This document shows, one piece after another, positions 34,201 to 42,674 of a DNA stretch of 64,000 bases. The translations under genes and the position numbers were made by a program. The stretch is taken from the NCBI RefSeq assembly GCF_000332095.2, contig NZ_KI913949.1, positions 3,284,512 to 3,348,511 on the forward strand, given 5' to 3'. The notes under the pieces are model-generated. The model ran no database searches. It worked only from the letters and a program-made list of their open reading frames with translations, and was not told where the DNA came from. The DNA is from Leptolyngbya sp. PCC 6406 (GTDB lineage Bacteria > Cyanobacteriota > Cyanobacteriia > Phormidesmidales > Phormidesmidaceae). Positions within the stretch are counted from its first letter, which is position 1, and every line of letters begins with the position of its first letter.

Positions 34201-35100
34201 ATGCCTGAAATATCAGTCATTATTCCAACATTTAATGCAGAAAAAACGATCGTAGAAACGGTTCACTCTGTTCTTTCTCAAACGTTTTCGGACTTTGAAA
34301 TTTTAGTCATTAATGATGGCTCGACGGATGGCACCTTAGAAGTGCTCTCCCACATTCAAGATCCCCGGCTAGCAGTGTTCACTTTTCCGAATGGAGGTGT
34401 GGCAGTCAGTAGAAATCGTGGTATTCAAAAATCTAGCGGTAGATTTCTGACTTTTCTGGACTCCGATGATCTGTGGACTCCTGAGAAATTAACAGAGCAA
34501 TGGGCGACCCTGAATAATCATCCAGAGGCGGCGGTTGCCTACAGTTGGAATGACTATATTGATGAAACCGGGAAATTTCTACACCATGGTTGGCACCCCA
34601 ATTTTACAGGGGATGTGTATGAAGCCTTGTTCCAACGCTGTTTTATAGAAAATGGTTCTAATATTATGGTGCGAAGAGATGCGGTAGAGATAGTGGGAGA
34701 ATTTGATCCAACTGTTGTACCTGCCGAAGACTGGGATTTTTATTTGCGTCTAGCAGAAAAATATCCTTTTGTCTGTGTGCCTAAGGTCCATGTGCTGTAT
34801 CGAATGGTGGCAAATTCTCTATCTAATCGTGTGTTGAGAATGGAGCGATCAGGAGTATCAGTGTTGAAAAAAGCATTAAAACAGACACCTGACCGAGTTG
34901 GAGTCCTACGTCAATCTAGTTTTGAGGATTTCTACAGCTATCTATTTTATCGAGCCTTTCAACAAGCTTCAACGCGCCAGCATTGGTTCATCACGCTACA
35001 GGTATTTACACGGGGAGTCTTTCAGAGTCCTCATATGTGGAATCTCGTGGCCAAACGCCGAATCTTGCGTGCGATCAACGGATTAATCTTTGGTGCCTGA
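34201..35100 (+). CDS. glycosyltransferase family 2
   Basis: 299 residues from ATG at 34201; a TTG 42 bases upstream overlaps the reductase stop and was not chosen. GT-A signatures: ISVIIPTFNAEKTIVETVHSV, FEILVINDGSTDGTLEVL, RFLTFLDSDDLWTPEKLTEQW (DxD), NIMVRRDAVEIVGEFDPTVVPAEDWDFYLRLAEKY (ED motif). The nearest relatives I know are capsule and O-antigen enzymes. Last gene of the plus-strand glycan cluster. Confidence 0.92.
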   Translation: MPEISVIIPTFNAEKTIVETVHSVLSQTFSDFEILVINDGSTDGTLEVLSHIQDPRLAVFTFPNGGVAVSRNRGIQKSSGRFLTFLDSDDLWTPEKLTEQWATLNNHPEAAVAYSWNDYIDETGKFLHHGWHPNFTGDVYEALFQRCFIENGSNIMVRRDAVEIVGEFDPTVVPAEDWDFYLRLAEKYPFVCVPKVHVLYRMVANSLSNRVLRMERSGVSVLKKALKQTPDRVGVLRQSSFEDFYSYLFYRAFQQASTRQHWFITLQVFTRGVFQSPHMWNLVAKRRILRAINGLIFGA

Positions 35101-35201
35101 TTCTAACTTGGGTTCAGAGCGGTAACTGGAGCTGATCCAGCAGGTCAATCCGGATAGCCGAATTTTTCCTGGAAGGGTGGAGCAGCAATGGGAAAACCAC
35201 T

Positions 35202-35426
35202 ATGCGCTCACCTTCCAGCTTCAGTTATTTAATCGTGACCGGGATGATCGTCACTGCGATCGGTCTTACCCCTCGCCCTCTGGCCGTCACCAATCCCGTA
35301 TCAGAGTCCCAGATCGATGATCCAACGGAAATCCTGATTAGTCGGGGGAGCTACCGCGATCGCGGTTCTCGGGGCACGGGACGACGGGAAATCATGACCC
35401 ACCGCTCCGTAGCTTTTGTCGCGTAA
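35202..35426 (+). CDS. small exported peptide precursor with RGTGRRE motif, PatX-like candidate
   Basis: 74 residues. The N-terminus has a hydrophobic signal-like segment (SYLIVTGMIVTAIGLTPRPLA, residues 8-28), then a polar linker and the C-terminal sequence YRDRGSRGTGRREIM. This resembles the RGSGRRE region of PatX, a heterocyst-inhibiting peptide precursor, and the RGSGR pentapeptide of PatS/HetN; PatX relatives are known in non-heterocystous cyanobacteria. The exact RGSGR is replaced by RGTGR. The ribosome-binding site is weak; an AGGGTGGAG lies before a different ATG a few bases upstream. It stands alone between the glycan cluster and a terminator. Confidence 0.5.
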   Translation: MRSPSSFSYLIVTGMIVTAIGLTPRPLAVTNPVSESQIDDPTEILISRGSYRDRGSRGTGRREIMTHRSVAFVA

Positions 35427-35435
35427 TCTACCCAG

Positions 35436-35475
35436 GGGGAGTAGAGCCTGATTCAACAGCTAGACTTTACTCCCC
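35436..35475. terminator. bidirectional terminator candidate
   Basis: GGGGAGTAGAG (35436-35446) pairs with CTTTACTCCCC (35465-35475) with one mismatch. It lies between the convergent small peptide gene and the antiporter gene. Confidence 0.6.
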
Positions 35476-35506
35476 GACCATGGCGTTGGCCAAAAAGTCT
35501 ACGCGC

Positions 35507-37630
35507 CTATTCTCCATCGACGCTATCCCCAGGGACAGCGTCGATGGCGGTAGTCGGATGGTCCTGGGTATCCTGTGCGATCGCGCCATTATTGACATTA
35601 TTCCCAGGGTTCTCAGCCCCAGCAGAACTCGTCTCACTGGCGTCGGCAGAATTCCCATCGGCTTCCATAGCAGGCCGCTTCGGTTCCACCACCCGCATCG
35701 GCAAAGGCACCTCCTCCACTGTAGGCAGAGTCTCCACCATCAGTCGAGTAGGCCGACTTCCCCCCGAGAGGCGCTGGAGCAGCTTCGGCTTCGGATCGTG
35801 GAGCAGATAAACCACGCGATCGCCCGACTGCCAATCCTCCTCCACCAGAGCCACCCGGAGTCCCTCCTCCCGCTTGATCACGAGGGGAATGAGTTCGCCG
35901 CTGCGCATCAAAGCACGCAGATGGGCGCGCTGAAGCAGCCCCCCCTTTTCCCGTAATCGGGTTTCCCCCAATCGGACTGCTCCCTCTTTCAGATAAGTAT
36001 TCCAGGTTTTCAGGGGCACTGTAGACACCGGCACCTTCTGACTGGTGACCTTTTGCACCGGAGTAGACTTCTTGGTGTTATTAGATTTAGGTTTTTTATT
36101 ACCCGCAGGCACTTCCTCCACATCTTCCTCAGGAAAGACAGCCACCACGCGAGGGGGTTGAAACTCCTCCTGAGCCTGTTGCGCCATGACTGCATTCACC
36201 TCCCCGTTGTTAGTTATGGCCAGGAACGTCCCCGCTGAAGACAGCCCCGCCTTCTCCAGCACGTCATTATCAAGAGCACTTTCCACCAGCAACGGCAGAT
36301 TTTCTGGCTCCGCCAATCGAGCAGCTTCGGGTTTGGTGTCAATCAACATTACCGACTCCCCTTCCTCGTTAAACATGCGGGCAATCAGCAGACTTAGGGG
36401 ATTGCAGCCCACAATGACGACCCCACTGCTCTCGCGCTGATTGGTCACCTTTAGCAAGTTGGCCACGCCCCCCGCCGTTAATCCCTGAAGCATCACTGTC
36501 ATGATGATGGTCAAAAAAACGAGAGCCTTAATAGCCTCGCCACCGCTAATCCCCCGTTCCGTCAGCAAAATCGCAAAGAGGGAGGCCACGGATGCTGAAA
36601 CAATCCCCCGAGGGGCGATCCAGCTTAGAAAGAGCTTTTGTCGCCAATTGAGATCACTAGCAGCGGTGCAAAGCATGATATTCAGAGGGCGCACCGCCAC
36701 CATCAGTACCAGCACCGTCAGCACCGCCCCTGGCCCCAGGGCAAACACACTGGCAATGGATAGATCCGCCGCCAGTAAGATGAACAGTACCGACACCGCC
36801 AAAATCGTGAGCTGCCCCTTAAACCGCCGCAATAGTCGCTCATCGGGGACGGACAAGGCCCGCACCACCAGCCCTGCAATCACGGTGGTCATCAACCCCG
36901 ACTCACTGCGTACGGTTTGGGCCAGTCCCCACAAGCCCCACAGACCCGCCAAAACGACCAGGTTTCGCAAGTCTTCTGACAGAAAAGGGGTCCGTTTGAG
37001 AAAGATCCCCAGCAGTCCCCCACCGACAACCCCAATCAGGGCTCCGATGCCCAGACGCACCGCTAGTCCGCTGAGAATGTATAGGGGGTCAGTGTCGCCG
37101 CTGAGGGTAATGTCGAGCACGACCACCGCCAGAATGGCCCCCACCGGATCAACTAAGACCCCTTCTCCTTCTAAGATGGTGGCCACCTTGCGATCGACCT
37201 TGACCTGTCGCAGCAGGGGGTTGATAACGGTTGGCCCAGTTACCACCACCAGAGAGGCGTAGAGAAAGGCCAGAGACCAGGGAAATTCCCCTAGCCAGTG
37301 GGCCGCCATGCCGCCCCCCAGTAGGGTGATAAAGACGCCTGTGGTGACCAGGTTGCGAAGGCTATTGGAGACTTGCCCTAGTTCCTTGAGTTCTAGGCTC
37401 AGACCCCCCTCAAATAAAATAATGGCAACGCTGAGGGAGACTAGCACCTCTAGCCCCACGCCTAGGGATTGGGGAGCTAGCCAAGCTAGGCCGTCAGGGC
37501 CGATGGCAATGCCAAACAGCAGCAAAAATATGATGCTGGGCACCTTAAGAAATTCACCGACGACCTGGGCCGTAATGCCTGCCAGAACCGCTAGAACAAT
37601 CTGGAGCGTAATTTCAAGGGGTGCATCCAT
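35507..37630 (-). CDS. Na+/H+ antiporter (CPA1/NhaP type) with TrkA-N domain
   Basis: 707 residues. About 12-13 membrane helices occupy residues 5-395; the core contains VVTGPTVINPLLRQVKVDRKVATILEGEGVLVDPVGAILAVVVLD, with the paired Asp-bearing helix of CPA1 exchangers. A cytoplasmic TrkA-N/RCK-type Rossmann domain follows (about 400-500; GVVIVGCNPLSLLIARMFNEEGESVMLIDTK), giving nucleotide control. The last 200 residues include a Lys/Thr linker, a further regulatory region and an acidic, Ala/Pro tail. It exports Na+ (or K+) in exchange for protons. The coding 3' end contains an inverted repeat (35514-35529 with 35532-35547, one mismatch) that could double as a terminator stem. Confidence 0.9.
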   Translation of the reverse strand: MDAPLEITLQIVLAVLAGITAQVVGEFLKVPSIIFLLLFGIAIGPDGLAWLAPQSLGVGLEVLVSLSVAIILFEGGLSLELKELGQVSNSLRNLVTTGVFITLLGGGMAAHWLGEFPWSLAFLYASLVVVTGPTVINPLLRQVKVDRKVATILEGEGVLVDPVGAILAVVVLDITLSGDTDPLYILSGLAVRLGIGALIGVVGGGLLGIFLKRTPFLSEDLRNLVVLAGLWGLWGLAQTVRSESGLMTTVIAGLVVRALSVPDERLLRRFKGQLTILAVSVLFILLAADLSIASVFALGPGAVLTVLVLMVAVRPLNIMLCTAASDLNWRQKLFLSWIAPRGIVSASVASLFAILLTERGISGGEAIKALVFLTIIMTVMLQGLTAGGVANLLKVTNQRESSGVVIVGCNPLSLLIARMFNEEGESVMLIDTKPEAARLAEPENLPLLVESALDNDVLEKAGLSSAGTFLAITNNGEVNAVMAQQAQEEFQPPRVVAVFPEEDVEEVPAGNKKPKSNNTKKSTPVQKVTSQKVPVSTVPLKTWNTYLKEGAVRLGETRLREKGGLLQRAHLRALMRSGELIPLVIKREEGLRVALVEEDWQSGDRVVYLLHDPKPKLLQRLSGGSRPTRLMVETLPTVEEVPLPMRVVEPKRPAMEADGNSADASETSSAGAENPGNNVNNGAIAQDTQDHPTTAIDAVPGDSVDGE

Positions 37631-37993
37631 AGGCTCTAGGGCAGGTCAATACCCTGAGCCCTGCTAGGGCAATGGCCCAGGGGAAAGGAAGGCATTGACG
37701 ATAGGGAGAATATGGAGGACGGATAGGAACTGGGGCTGAGGCTAAAGGTGCGATAGGCTTTGACCGGTTTCTGGCCATGGTCTTTGACCGGCCTCTGGCC
37801 AACGCAACCCCACTAATATCGAAGATGATCCCATCCACCATAACATCTCGCGTTAGCAGCGCCGCGTGGCCAAGATTGGGGATCTGCGGGTACGGTATTT
37901 GCCTGCGAGTCCCTTGTCGGATTGTGGGTGCAGGGTTGCAGGGTTCTGAGGGGCTCGAAGGGGGCTAAGCTGTGCTACATTAGTGAACGCTTC
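37631..37993. other. intergenic region with repeated CCGGCCTCTGGCC element
   Basis: Between the antiporter and the tRNA gene I see no gene. Two tandem copies of TTTGACCGG(C/T)(C/T)TCTGGCCA lie at about 37758-37776 and 37782-37801. Further copies of this palindromic unit sit inside two coding regions (about 6718-6737 and 58291-58310). Confidence 0.75.
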
Positions 37994-38064
37994 GCGGGTG
38001 TAGTTTAGTGGTAAAACCTTAGCCTTCCAAGCTAATGATGGGGGTTCGATTCCCCCCACCCGCT
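37994..38064 (+). tRNA. trnG: tRNA-Gly (anticodon TCC)
   Basis: 71 bases fold into a full cloverleaf. Acceptor GCGGGTG pairs with CACCCGC; D arm GTTT...AAAC; anticodon arm TTAGC-CTTCCAA-GCTAA with TCC; T arm GGGGG-TTCGATT-CCCCC. Discriminator T and no encoded CCA, as usual in cyanobacteria. It reads GGA/GGG glycine codons. Confidence 0.97.
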
Positions 38065-38085
38065 TATGAATTTACGGTGGGCATG

Positions 38086-38102
38086 CTCAGAGGTTCTCTG
38101 AG
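38086..38102 (+). terminator. short hairpin after tRNA-Gly
   Basis: CTCAGAG (38086-38092) pairs perfectly with CTCTGAG (38096-38102) around GTT, 21 bases after the tRNA. Likely 3' boundary of the tRNA transcript; no U-tract. Confidence 0.5.
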
Positions 38103-38214
38103 TCCTTGGGCTAAGTCCTAGAGTATGATTGGGCCAAGGGCACTAGGTGATGGGGTTCAAGGTATTAGAAGTCAAGCATTTAGATAGCAAGCATCCAAGA
38201 TCGGGATTAGAACC

Positions 38215-41157
38215 ATGTCGGCAAGATCCCTCAAACTTCTAGCTCCTCGAGGTTGGTCGTGGCTGGCAGGAACGGCGGCGGCCTTGGCCTATGGGATGCT
38301 GGCGGCGGATCCAGTCTTTCGCTGGGATGCAGCCTATTTACCCCCAGACTCTGAGGATCGTGCTCTCAGGACGGGAGCCCCCATTATTCCCTACCGAGAG
38401 GCATCCCGGCATCCTCGTGCTGTCTCAGGGTTTCCAGAGACCTCATTTCTGGAGGGTGAATCCAGTCCCGAGTCTGGGATCGAATCTGCTACCGGACCCG
38501 TCCCTGAATCCGATCCTACAGTAGCGGGCTCTGAGGCAGCAGCCCCAGCCCATGATGCCCCAACCCCTTTCTCTGGGGCTGGGGCTAGTCCATCCTTGGG
38601 AACAACGCCGCGCTCTCAACAGCAAGCCCAACCTCTAGCGGCGTCTCCTCTGCCCGATTTACGGACTCTGACTACCCCTCAATCTCCTGCCCAGGGCTAT
38701 TCCCCGCTGCCGGAGGCCGACATTAATGCCTTGACACCGGGAATTGGTGATCGCCTCGCCACCCTGCCTCCCAGCACTTGGTTGCCCGCTGGGCCGCGCT
38801 TCCCCGATGGGGGACTGGCCCAGCCCCCCATCGCATCAGTGCCGGGACCATCGTTGCCAGGAAGTGTAACGGGACCGCTGCCGCCCTTAGCCAGTGGTGC
38901 CCCCGCCCCCCAACCCCGCCAGCCAGCTCGCCCTCAGCCCCCCGCCCCGACTACACCGCCACCTGTCCCAGGTTCCCCGGATGCTCCGGATGGCTCAGTT
39001 CCTCCGGCTTCCCCCGTATCTCCAGGGCCGGCAGTATCTCCCCCTCCGGTGCCGCCTTCGACGGTGCCGCCACCAACCCTACCCCCCAGTTCTCCCCCTC
39101 TTGAGGTTCAACCTGGCCCTCTACCTACTCAGCCCGAGATTCCGGTCCCACCTCCCTCGGTTCCTGAGGAAACGCCTCCGGCTGCTCCGGTGGCGGAGGG
39201 GGTCTTTGTGGAGCAGTTCCAAATCATCGGCAATACGGTGTTTAGTCAGGGGGAACTGGCGACTGCCGCTCTGACTGCTGTGGGTATCGACCCCAGCAGT
39301 ATTGCCCTGGGACCGCCAGGGACGGATGCTGCTAATCCGGACATCCGGGTTCCCGTGGCTCGGACCCTCTCCCTAGCGGAGTTGGTTCAGGCGGGGGATG
39401 CCATCACCCAGCTCTATTTAGATGCGGGTTATATCAGCTCTGGGGCGGTGGTGCTGGAGTCTACGGCTAGGTCAGGCCGTCCGGTGATTCAAATTATTGA
39501 AGGGCGTTTAGAGGACACTACGGTAACGCTGGTGACCCGGACCCCAAGCCTGACGGTGCAGCGGTTACCTGATAGTTTCCGCGCTCCTGAGCCCCTGCCT
39601 TGGCAGCCCATCGGACAGCCGGATTCATCTGCGATCGCAGATGCTAACGCGATCGCAGATACGGACCTAACGGCAGTAGATCTGGATATCTTGGCAGCAG
39701 AAAGTCGGGCAGAACGCCTCGGGAGCCCCCAGGGTCTTACCGTGGGGCTGACCCAGAATGTGAATACGACTCCCTACGCTGCCCTAGCGAACCTAGAAGG
39801 CTCCCCCAGTAATGCCCAATCCATCCCCATTCCTGAGAGAACCCTAGTATCCGGTAGCAGACTAGATCCCCAAACGGAACTGTGGCGCACGTGGCTTGGC
39901 CCCAACATCGGCACCCGCTGGTTAGAGATTACGGGTCTGAATCCCTTAGATCCAGGCTATATCGGTTCAAGACTGGAACTGGCGGGAGGCGTCCCCCTGA
40001 ACTTGAATCAGCTTGTAGAGGGGGTACAGTTGCTCCAGATCAATCCCCTAATTGATCAAATTGCCACGGACATCAGCACTGGCAGTCGCACTGGCACCAG
40101 CCGATTGCAGGTCACAGCCACCCAGGCCGATAGCGACCGATTCCAATTTTCCTATGACAATAGTCGCTCTCTGGCTTCGGGGGAGATCCGTCAGGGGGCA
40201 CAGTTTACCCAGGGTAATCTACTGGGACTGGGCGATCGCCTTCAACTCAACTATGGGCGCACCCAGGGCAGTGAAGACTGGGACATTGCTTACGAAGTGC
40301 CCCTGAGTCCCTACGACACGACCCTCCGGGTCAATGTCGGGCAGACCAGCAATCGCATCATCACTGAAATTTTCTCCCTGTTGGATTTGATTTCGGAATC
40401 CCAATACAGCAACGTGACGTTGCGACAACCCCTCTTTCAAACGCCTGCCGATGAATTTGCCCTGAGTTTGACCCTGTCCCATACCGCAACCCAAAGTACG
40501 TTTCTCGGCGGTATTCCCTTCCCTACATCGGGAGCTGACCTAGAAGGATTTACCCGCATTACCGCCTTTCGCTTTGGCCAAGAGTGGCTCCAACGGGGGG
40601 AAGCCCAGGTAATTGCGCTGCAATCGGAATTTAGCCTGGGGTTAGATGCTCTAGGGGCAACGGTGAATGAGGAGCCCCCCGACAGTCGATTTTGGAAATG
40701 GCAGGGGCGAGCTCAATGGGCCAGGTTGCTGGGGCCAGATTTGTTACTGTTGGTGCGGGGCAATCTGCAATTGGCGGATCGTCCCCTGCCGCCCACAGAA
40801 CGGGTCAGTACAGGGGGCGTGTCTACCGTGCGGGGCTTTCGGCAAAATGCCTTGGTGACGGATAGCGGTTGGTCAGCTTCAGCGGAGTTACAGATTCCGC
40901 TGCTGCGGGTGCCTGAGCTGGAGGGACTGTTTCAGGTGGTGCCCTTTGTAGATGTGGGGGGCGGCTGGCTTTTAGGAGATCAGGATCCCTTGGAAATAGA
41001 CACCCTAGGTAGTGTGGGCTTGGGCTTTATCTGGTCCCAGGGGGATTATCTGCGCGCCCGCCTAGACTGGGGAATGTCCCTCTCTCCGGTAGAGCGGGAT
41101 GGTAATTCTTTGCAGGATTCAGGCATCCATTTTTCCATTATCTTCACGCCCCGTTAG
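38215..41157 (+). CDS. two-partner secretion outer membrane transporter (ShlB/FhaC/TpsB family)
   Basis: 980 residues. A signal-anchor-like N-terminus (about 10-32) is followed by a 300-residue Pro/Ser/Ala-rich linker (about 40-325), unusual in length. Then come a POTRA domain of the ShlB type (about 327-440; VEQFQIIGNTVFSQGELATA...VQAGDAITQLYLDAGYISSGAVV) and a second region before the 16-strand beta-barrel (about 560-980; TRLQVTATQADSDRFQFSYDNSRS, TGGVSTVRGFRQN with the conserved VRGF/Y tetrad, terminal strand GIHFSIIFTPR). It would export a TpsA adhesin or similar substrate across the outer membrane. No TpsA gene is present in the window; DUF928 genes follow. Confidence 0.93.
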   Translation: MSARSLKLLAPRGWSWLAGTAAALAYGMLAADPVFRWDAAYLPPDSEDRALRTGAPIIPYREASRHPRAVSGFPETSFLEGESSPESGIESATGPVPESDPTVAGSEAAAPAHDAPTPFSGAGASPSLGTTPRSQQQAQPLAASPLPDLRTLTTPQSPAQGYSPLPEADINALTPGIGDRLATLPPSTWLPAGPRFPDGGLAQPPIASVPGPSLPGSVTGPLPPLASGAPAPQPRQPARPQPPAPTTPPPVPGSPDAPDGSVPPASPVSPGPAVSPPPVPPSTVPPPTLPPSSPPLEVQPGPLPTQPEIPVPPPSVPEETPPAAPVAEGVFVEQFQIIGNTVFSQGELATAALTAVGIDPSSIALGPPGTDAANPDIRVPVARTLSLAELVQAGDAITQLYLDAGYISSGAVVLESTARSGRPVIQIIEGRLEDTTVTLVTRTPSLTVQRLPDSFRAPEPLPWQPIGQPDSSAIADANAIADTDLTAVDLDILAAESRAERLGSPQGLTVGLTQNVNTTPYAALANLEGSPSNAQSIPIPERTLVSGSRLDPQTELWRTWLGPNIGTRWLEITGLNPLDPGYIGSRLELAGGVPLNLNQLVEGVQLLQINPLIDQIATDISTGSRTGTSRLQVTATQADSDRFQFSYDNSRSLASGEIRQGAQFTQGNLLGLGDRLQLNYGRTQGSEDWDIAYEVPLSPYDTTLRVNVGQTSNRIITEIFSLLDLISESQYSNVTLRQPLFQTPADEFALSLTLSHTATQSTFLGGIPFPTSGADLEGFTRITAFRFGQEWLQRGEAQVIALQSEFSLGLDALGATVNEEPPDSRFWKWQGRAQWARLLGPDLLLLVRGNLQLADRPLPPTERVSTGGVSTVRGFRQNALVTDSGWSASAELQIPLLRVPELEGLFQVVPFVDVGGGWLLGDQDPLEIDTLGSVGLGFIWSQGDYLRARLDWGMSLSPVERDGNSLQDSGIHFSIIFTPR

Positions 41158-41183
41158 CAGTGGCGACAGCAGTCAGGCTTTAT

Positions 41184-41245
41184 CCAATTCCTCACCAGGC
41201 TTTATCCAAAACAGGGGATTTGGATAGGGCCTGGTGAGGAATTGG
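41184..41245. terminator. strong bidirectional terminator
   Basis: CCAATTCCTCACCAGG (41184-41199) and CCTGGTGAGGAATTGG (41230-41245) pair over 16 bases, with a nested TATCCAAA...TTTGGATA stem inside. It separates the convergent tpsB and DUF928 genes. A decayed copy (ACCCTATCCAA...TTGGGATAGGGT) lies at about 42594-42630, part of the segmental duplication. Confidence 0.8.
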
Positions 41246-41280
41246 GAAGATTTCCGGATAGGGGCTATGTCGCGACTTTT

Positions 41281-42159
41281 CTAGGGTGTGGGTTGGGTGA
41301 TCGCAGTGTGGGTTAGGTTAACGCGCTGGGCCAAGGGCTCAGGGGCGATCGCTTCCAATCCCGCCGCCACCATTAGATCTTGCCAGAGACGGGTGAGGTC
41401 GCGATCGCTGGGGTTCTTGTAGCGCTCGGTGGCCAAGAGAGTTAAAGCGTCCTGCCAGAGTCCAGCTTCCACATAGCGAGTCACACGAGTCGTGACTGAA
41501 GCCGTCTCAGAGTTAGACCCCGCCAGGGTGGATTCCACCCGATAGACCCAGCCGCCAGCCACAGGGTTGGGCCCCCCAGGACCCCTATCGCACTCCACCA
41601 TCATCTGCCAGTAGTAGTGGTGGTTCACCTCTAACCCCGCGATCGTCTCCGGCAGGTAAATTCCTACGATCCCGCCTTGATGGGTAATGGGGAAGCGGCC
41701 CCAGACTAGCTCCGCCGCCGCCGACACATCGGAGGGATCGGTTTGGAGGGAGAACTGGGCGGTGGTGGGTGCCGCGAGAGGCGGCACATAGATAAAGAAG
41801 GCAGGATGGCTCTGGGCGGTACTATCCACCCCCGCCAAATAATCCACATCCAAGATCAGCCCAGCCTCCGTCGCCTCATCATCAGTTACCTCTGGGGTCA
41901 CCGGCAGCAACTCCGCCTCTCTCAAACAGGTGCCCCCCACAAGAAACTGGCTCACCCGGTAACGCACAGGCCGTACGCCTACCCGCAGGCGCACCTGAGT
42001 GAGCTGTAGCTTGGCGGGGGCGGTCTCCAGGGCCAGGGTGAGGGTACGGGCGGCCCAGGCTTCAGGGGGGGTGACTAGCCCCAGCCCCAGGACGAGGCTG
42101 CTGGCACCAGCCACCCAGCGTCCAGACGACCAGGAAAAGGAAGGGGATGAGAAAGCCAT
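41281..42159 (-). CDS. DUF928 exported protein, copy A
   Basis: 292 residues from ATG at 42159, preceded by AGAGGAT; a longer frame to 42183 has no such site. Signal peptide about residues 1-40 (GASSLVLGLGLVTPPEAWA). DUF928 core: FLVGGTCLREAELLPVTPEV, PAFFIYVPPLAAPTTAQFSL, GIVGIYLPETIAGLEVNHHYYWQMMVECDRG, then helical C-terminus EAGLWQDALTLLATERYKNPSDRDLTRLWQDLMVAAGLEAIAPEPL. Function unknown; in cyanobacteria the family often accompanies two-partner secretion and CHAT-domain genes. Closest relative is copy B. Confidence 0.9.
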   Translation of the reverse strand: MAFSSPSFSWSSGRWVAGASSLVLGLGLVTPPEAWAARTLTLALETAPAKLQLTQVRLRVGVRPVRYRVSQFLVGGTCLREAELLPVTPEVTDDEATEAGLILDVDYLAGVDSTAQSHPAFFIYVPPLAAPTTAQFSLQTDPSDVSAAAELVWGRFPITHQGGIVGIYLPETIAGLEVNHHYYWQMMVECDRGPGGPNPVAGGWVYRVESTLAGSNSETASVTTRVTRYVEAGLWQDALTLLATERYKNPSDRDLTRLWQDLMVAAGLEAIAPEPLAQRVNLTHTAITQPTP

Positions 42160-42225
42160 AATCGGATCCTCTATGGGTGGCATATCTACAGGCCAGAAAA
42201 AAGGTATGGCCTAAAAGCTGAAACG

Positions 42226-42366
42226 GACAATTGCTAGGGTTGAGACCGCATCCTGCCAAATCTCATTGTCTGCGTAGAAGGCGGCCTGCTGAGAGGGGTT
42301 TCCTGTGGGCGACACTCCAGACAGATCTGCACGGGAAATCCAGTCGCTTACGACGGGATTACCGTC
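42226..42366 (-). pseudogene. remnant of a DUF928 gene
   Basis: About 140 bases match the 3' coding part of copy C (43904-44041): on the plus strand GAGACCGCATCCTGCCAAAT, then TACGACGGGATTACCGTC. No intact frame remains. The homology stops at 42366, exactly where a tpsB-derived segment begins, so this is one side of a recombination junction. Confidence 0.8.
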
Positions 42367-42367
42367 G

Positions 42368-42574
42368 GATGTGGGGGGAGGCTAGCTTTTAGGGGATGCG
42401 GATCCCTTAGAAATAGACACCCTAGGCAGTGTGGGCTTGGGCTTTATCTGGTCCCAGGGAGACTATCTGCGCGCCTGCCTGGATTGGGGAATGTCCCTCT
42501 CTCCGGTGGAGCGGGATGGTAATTCTTTGCAGGATTCAGGCATCCATTTTTCCATTATCTTCACGCCTCGTTAG
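42368..42574 (+). pseudogene. remnant of the 3' end of the TpsB gene
   Basis: About 207 bases repeat the last 69 codons of the TpsB gene at 40951-41157, including the stop, with scattered changes (GATGTGGGGGGAGGCTAGCT versus GATGTGGGGGGCGGCTGGCT). The downstream terminator sequence is also duplicated. With the flanking DUF928 genes it shows that a segment 'tpsB end - terminator - DUF928' was duplicated. Confidence 0.88.
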
Positions 42575-42674
42575 CACTAACGACAGCAGTAAGACCCTAT
42601 CCAAAACAGAAATTGGGATAGGGTCTGGTGAGGAAGTGGAAAGATTTCTAGATAGGGGCTCAGTCGAGACTTTT

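Noticed and set aside
36501-37262. 253-codon plus-strand frame opposite the antiporter gene
   Set aside because: Basic, Ser/Thr/Arg-rich translation lacking any family pattern; it is antisense to highly conserved transmembrane helices of the antiporter.
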